NCBI RefSeq assembly: GCF_008085905.1
Contig: NZ_VSFF01000017.1
Location: 186,001 to 250,000, forward strand
DNA length: 64,000 nucleotides
Origin: Actinomadura syzygii
GTDB taxonomy: Bacteria; Actinomycetota; Actinomycetes; Streptosporangiales; Streptosporangiaceae
Direction of reading: 5' to 3'
The first letter of the stretch is position 1, and the number at the start of each line of letters is the position of its first letter. Position numbers and translations under genes: made by a program. Shown piece by piece: positions 61,134-64,000 of this stretch. Below the pieces are notes generated by a model. That model was not told the origin of the DNA. It saw only the letters and a list, made by a program, of their open reading frames with translations, and ran no database searches.

Positions 61134-61209
61134 GTGTTCCCTCCTGTCTCTCCGCCCCGGCGCCGATGGACGCGGCCGACCGGGACACTCCCCCGAAGCG
61201 GGCGCCTGG

Positions 61210-62577
61210 TCAGCGTCCGCGTACGCACTTGTCGTAGAGGTCCAGCAGTCGCCCGGCCGGATCGTAACCGCCCTTGAGCCGCCGGTAGGTCTCCCCGTCG
61301 TAGTAACGCCAGAACTCGTCCCTGCTGTAAAAAGCGGTCGAGTAGAGGGACTTGTGACCCTCAAGGTCCGCGACCTTGCGTTCGATCAGCCGGTTGTGGT
61401 GTTCGGGGATGCGACCCGGGGGAAGCCTGACCGTTCCCCAGAAACCCACGTTCACGTAGGCGCGGCCCACTTCGAGCGGGTACAGCGGCCACCGCTCCTT
61501 CGCCTGCAGCGGGCACAGCCACACCGGGCTCATGCCGACCTCTTTGTGGAAGAACTCCAGGAACCCGGGGAGGCGCTCGACCGGGACCTCGATGTCCTGG
61601 ATGACGTCCTCGCGGGGCCGGAGCCCCCGCCACCGCTCCACGTGCGCGACGAAGTGGTACCGGCGGTCGTAGGCGACGAGCTTGCGGTACACGTCGGAGC
61701 GCTTGTACTTGTCGGGCCAGAGCCTCCGGACCGTCGGGTTCTGCACGCCGAACGCGCGCGAACACCAGAACCAGTCGGTGTCCCAGCGCCAGATGTAGTC
61801 GCGGATCGTCAGGAAGTCGACCGACCGCTCGCGGATCGACTTGTAGTAGATGCCCTGGCCCTTGTAATCGGACGTGTACGGGGCCGAGTCGGCGAAGAAG
61901 CCCAGGGTGATGTACTGCTCGCCGGGGCTGAAGAACGTGCCGTCCATGAAGTCGACGGTCTCGCCCTCGAACGTCCCCGCCTCGGTGATCTCGCCCATCG
62001 CCTTGGCCAGTGCCGCCGTGTCGCCGAAGCGCAGGTGGCGCAGCCGGACGTACGGGCCCACCTTCCGCAGCTCGATCTTCAGGCGGAGGGAGTAGCCGAG
62101 CGTCCCGTAGGAGTTCGGGAAGCCGTAGAACAGGTCGGCGTGCTCGTTGTCCCTCGTCGCGGTGACGATGCGCCCGTCCCCGGTGAGGACCTCCAATTCC
62201 AGGACGCCTTCGTGGGGCAGGCCGTCGCGGAACGACGTCGACTCGATGCCGAGGCCCGTCACCGCGCCGCCCAGGGTGATCGTCTTGAGCTGCGGGACGA
62301 CCGTCGGCATCAGCCCGTGCGGCAGCGTCGCGTCGACGAGGTCCTCGTAGGTCGTCATGCCCTGGACCTGCGCCGTCCGCTCCTCGGGGTCGACGCTCAG
62401 CACCTTGTCGAAGCCGGAGACGTCCAGTCCGGGCGCATCCGAGGGGTCGCGCCACCGGAACAGGTTCGAGGTCCGCTTCGCGAGCCGTATCGGCGTCCCC
62501 TCGGGGATCGCCTCGTACGACTTCCTGAGCGACTCCACCGCCCGCTGGTGGTCGCCCCTGACCGCAAGTTCCGTCAT
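61210..62577 (-). CDS. tmsA: FAD-binding reductase of 10-methyl lipid synthesis
   Basis: 455 residues. The FAD-binding_4 domain reads TTYEDLVDATLPHGLMPTVV and PQLKTITLGGAVTGLGIEST, as in the DHCR24-like oxidoreductases; the C-terminal region (RDYIWRWDTDWFWCSRAFG, PVWLCPLQAKERWPLYPLE, VNVGFWGTVRLPPG) matches TmsA/BfaA. TmsA reduces the 10-methylene intermediate to 10-methylstearate (tuberculostearate). First gene of the tmsAB operon. The start at 62577 (ATG) gives the expected length. Confidence 0.88.
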   Translation of the reverse strand: MTELAVRGDHQRAVESLRKSYEAIPEGTPIRLAKRTSNLFRWRDPSDAPGLDVSGFDKVLSVDPEERTAQVQGMTTYEDLVDATLPHGLMPTVVPQLKTITLGGAVTGLGIESTSFRDGLPHEGVLELEVLTGDGRIVTATRDNEHADLFYGFPNSYGTLGYSLRLKIELRKVGPYVRLRHLRFGDTAALAKAMGEITEAGTFEGETVDFMDGTFFSPGEQYITLGFFADSAPYTSDYKGQGIYYKSIRERSVDFLTIRDYIWRWDTDWFWCSRAFGVQNPTVRRLWPDKYKRSDVYRKLVAYDRRYHFVAHVERWRGLRPREDVIQDIEVPVERLPGFLEFFHKEVGMSPVWLCPLQAKERWPLYPLEVGRAYVNVGFWGTVRLPPGRIPEHHNRLIERKVADLEGHKSLYSTAFYSRDEFWRYYDGETYRRLKGGYDPAGRLLDLYDKCVRGR

Positions 62578-63094
62578 CTACCCCTCCCGAACACAGTTAA
62601 TCGATCATCCCATGCACGGTCCACACAACCCGGACGTTAGGGGAGTCACAGGCACGGAGGGGAATAAGCCCGCACGCGCACACCATCGACGTCTTTTCAT
62701 CTCCTGCAGGCGACACAACCGCCACAGCCCAGCCACGTCAACCTTTCCCCAAAGCCCCACCCCGACAAACCCCACGTCCCGTCCCTTGGACACGTGGCCT
62801 CGCAGTTCCCCCACCCGCGCCGGGAACGCCGCCACGACACACCGAACCACACCCCACCGACATTCCGCGCGCACGACGGCACGGGGCCGCAGCGTGGCCC
62901 GGCACGGATCGCGGGCCGCCGTCAGACCGGGCCGTCGATCGACACCTGGCGAAGCGGGCCGCTCCGGGTGCGCAAAATCACCCGGCGATGGACAGAAAGG
63001 CACATACCGCGCAGGTGCGGTTGGTCGCGCCGCGCGATTTCACGGCGGGTGGACGCGCGGGAAAGTTCTGGAGATGGGCCGCTCGGGGGCCGTC
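62578..63094. other. Gene-free stretch with strong A/C versus G/T strand skew
   Basis: About 520 bp. From roughly 62700 to 62880 the plus strand is rich in A and C and poor in T and G in long runs (ACACAACCGCCACAGCCCAG). No frame with a ribosome-binding site and normal codon composition is present; the 132-codon minus-strand frame at 62605-63003 looks spurious. CCACGT and ACGTGG near 62780 form a 6-bp stem. Nothing else is recognised. Confidence 0.5.
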
Positions 63095-63649
63095 CTACTT
63101 GATCAGGCGGAGGATCCAGGGGTAGCGGAAGGTCTGTCCGCTCAGGGCGAAGATGGCCGCGATGATGGAAAGGATCCACGCGACGGCATACAGCGCGCCG
63201 CCGATGCCGAAGGTGACGATCGTGACGAGCAGCAGCGTCACGTGGAAGTTCACGGCCTCGGCCGCCTGCCGCCGGACGTAACCCGACCGCTTTCCGCTCA
63301 CCAGCATCAACACCAGCGGCCCCACGAACAACGTCGGAATGGCGACGGCGTGTGACACCGCGGCGAGCATGCGGTCCTCTCCCGTTGGCGCCTCCCCGTC
63401 CCAGTGGACGGGCGCCGAAGGGACGGGCACCAGGTCACGGGTCACCGCGCCCAGGTCGTTGCGGGTCTTGGCGGTCATCGCCAGATGCACGCGCAGGTCG
63501 AACTCGTCGTGGTCGATGCGGCCCTCGGCGTACGCTTCCTGAAGGCGCTCGATGACCGGTTCCCGTTCGGCGTCCGAGACCCTCAGATCCCCCACCGCGT
63601 AGCTGCTGTCCATATCTTCATGGTCGGTGCCGAACGCGCGGCGGGCCAT
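63095..63649 (-). CDS. DUF1707/DUF4870 membrane protein
   Basis: 184 residues from ATG 63649, or 172 from ATG 63613. The DUF1707 part is LRVSDAEREPVIERLQEAYA then EGRIDHDEFDLRVHLAM, a short helical domain at the start of many actinobacterial membrane proteins. The DUF4870 part has hydrophobic segments AIPTLFVGPLVLMLV, VNFHVTLLLVTIVTFGIGGA and VAWILSIIAAIFAL. Function unknown. ATG 63649 overlaps the upstream deacetylase stop by one base (TGATG), suggesting coupling, which is why I prefer it. Confidence 0.82.
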   Translation of the reverse strand: MARRAFGTDHEDMDSSYAVGDLRVSDAEREPVIERLQEAYAEGRIDHDEFDLRVHLAMTAKTRNDLGAVTRDLVPVPSAPVHWDGEAPTGEDRMLAAVSHAVAIPTLFVGPLVLMLVSGKRSGYVRRQAAEAVNFHVTLLLVTIVTFGIGGALYAVAWILSIIAAIFALSGQTFRYPWILRLIK

Positions 63650-64000
63650 CAGGGAAGTCCCTGACCCTCCCCTGAGTTCCGCCGGTCGTACTCCTCCCCC
63701 GGGGTCAGTCTCCCGCCGAAGAGCTCCGGCACGGTGACGAACGCATACCCCTCGCCCGCCAGCCGGTCGATGATTTCCGGGACCGCCTTCACGGTGGTCG
63801 GGTGGATGTCGTGCATCAGGACGATGTCGCCTGGCCTCACCTCCTTCAGTACCCGGCGCTCGACGTATCCGGTGTCGCGGTGCTCCCAGTCGACCGGGTC
63901 GACCGTCCACAGCACCTGCGCGAGACCCAGTTCGCGGGTGAGTTCCGTCAGGCGTTCGGACGTCGCCCCATAAGGCGGCCGGAGGAGCACGGGCGTGTAT
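63649..64000 (-). CDS. Polysaccharide deacetylase (NodB fold), N terminus beyond window
   Basis: The C-terminal 117 residues are visible. NodB motifs: RPPYGATSERLTEL (motif 3), VLWTVDPVDWEHRD (motif 4) and IVLMHDIHPTTVKAVPEI (motif 5, catalytic base His). The catalytic Asp and the metal-binding His motifs (1 and 2) lie outside the window. Such enzymes remove acetyl groups from peptidoglycan or chitin-like polymers. The frame is open to the window end, with residues YTPVLLRPPY crossing 63990, so the GTG there is not the real start. Confidence 0.88.
   Translation of the reverse strand, partial: YTPVLLRPPYGATSERLTELTRELGLAQVLWTVDPVDWEHRDTGYVERRVLKEVRPGDIVLMHDIHPTTVKAVPEIIDRLAGEGYAFVTVPELFGGRLTPGEEYDRRNSGEGQGLP

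Noticed and set aside
62605-63003. 132-codon minus-strand frame in the gene-free stretch
   Set aside because: Unusual Cys/Arg/Trp composition and no ribosome-binding site; follows from the strand skew.

Overview
The window is chromosomal DNA from a high-GC actinomycete, most likely Thermomonosporaceae (Actinomadura-like). Reasons: extreme third-position G/C, frequent GTG/TTG starts, an HrdB-type principal sigma factor with a long Ala/Lys/acid-rich N-terminal region, actinobacterial LexA and NrdR boxes, many actinobacteria-restricted families (TIGR03252-type HhH-GPD, DUF7455, DUF1707, DUF4267, SpoIIE phosphatase, MmyB-type regulators), and a TmsA/TmsB pair for 10-methyl branched fatty acids, which are prominent lipids in Actinomadura. 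The genus is an inference. I saw no rRNA, tRNA, IS element, prophage, integrase or CRISPR array.

Layout. 0-9.2 kb: DUF2867 and TetR genes behind a 27-bp perfect palindrome, a divergent thioredoxin-like gene, a two-component pair, topoisomerase IV subunit parE, an ABC exporter and a small DUF7455 protein. 9.2-17.4 kb: a GNAT, YaaA, the principal sigma factor, a PAS-GAF-SpoIIE phosphatase, an HhH-GPD repair protein and a molybdopterin oxidoreductase with cytochrome b. 17.4-23.3 kb: a run of poorly described genes, with a three-helix-like small protein, a protein whose C terminus resembles DUF1841, two paralogous TY-Chap/SseB/low-complexity proteins and a small coupled gene. 23.3-32.4 kb: pxpABC 5-oxoprolinase, histidine phosphatase, winged-helix protein, a membrane-tethered tandem CbxX-type AAA ATPase, RNase HII, a second HhH protein and a nitroreductase. 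32.5-39.7 kb: a TerD protein with a poly-proline linker, lipoate ligase, pirin, a carboxymuconolactone-decarboxylase/hydrolase fusion, LysR, OsmC and DoxX.

39.8-48.1 kb is a DNA precursor, repair and translation block. nrdR-nrdJ is preceded by two NrdR boxes 32 bp apart. A LysM membrane protein and lexA diverge from a region with two SOS boxes. leuS is preceded by an 11-residue leader ORF with three consecutive Leu codons and two adjacent hairpins, a candidate transcription attenuator. A truncated AA10 LPMO remnant at 48.4 kb keeps its promoter, palindrome and terminator.

48.9-58.1 kb holds lipid/xenobiotic-type functions: acyl-CoA ligase, two tandem MmyB-type regulators, SDR, P450, epoxide-hydrolase-like enzyme, GMC oxidoreductase and an ATP-dependent DNA ligase. 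58.2-64 kb: a TetR gene and a DUF4267-cupin operon divided by two identical-type 13-bp operators, then tmsA-tmsB, a gene-free 0.5-kb stretch, a DUF1707/DUF4870 membrane protein and the end of a polysaccharide deacetylase gene.

Regulatory sites were read by eye, and all family names come from motif recognition without database searches.
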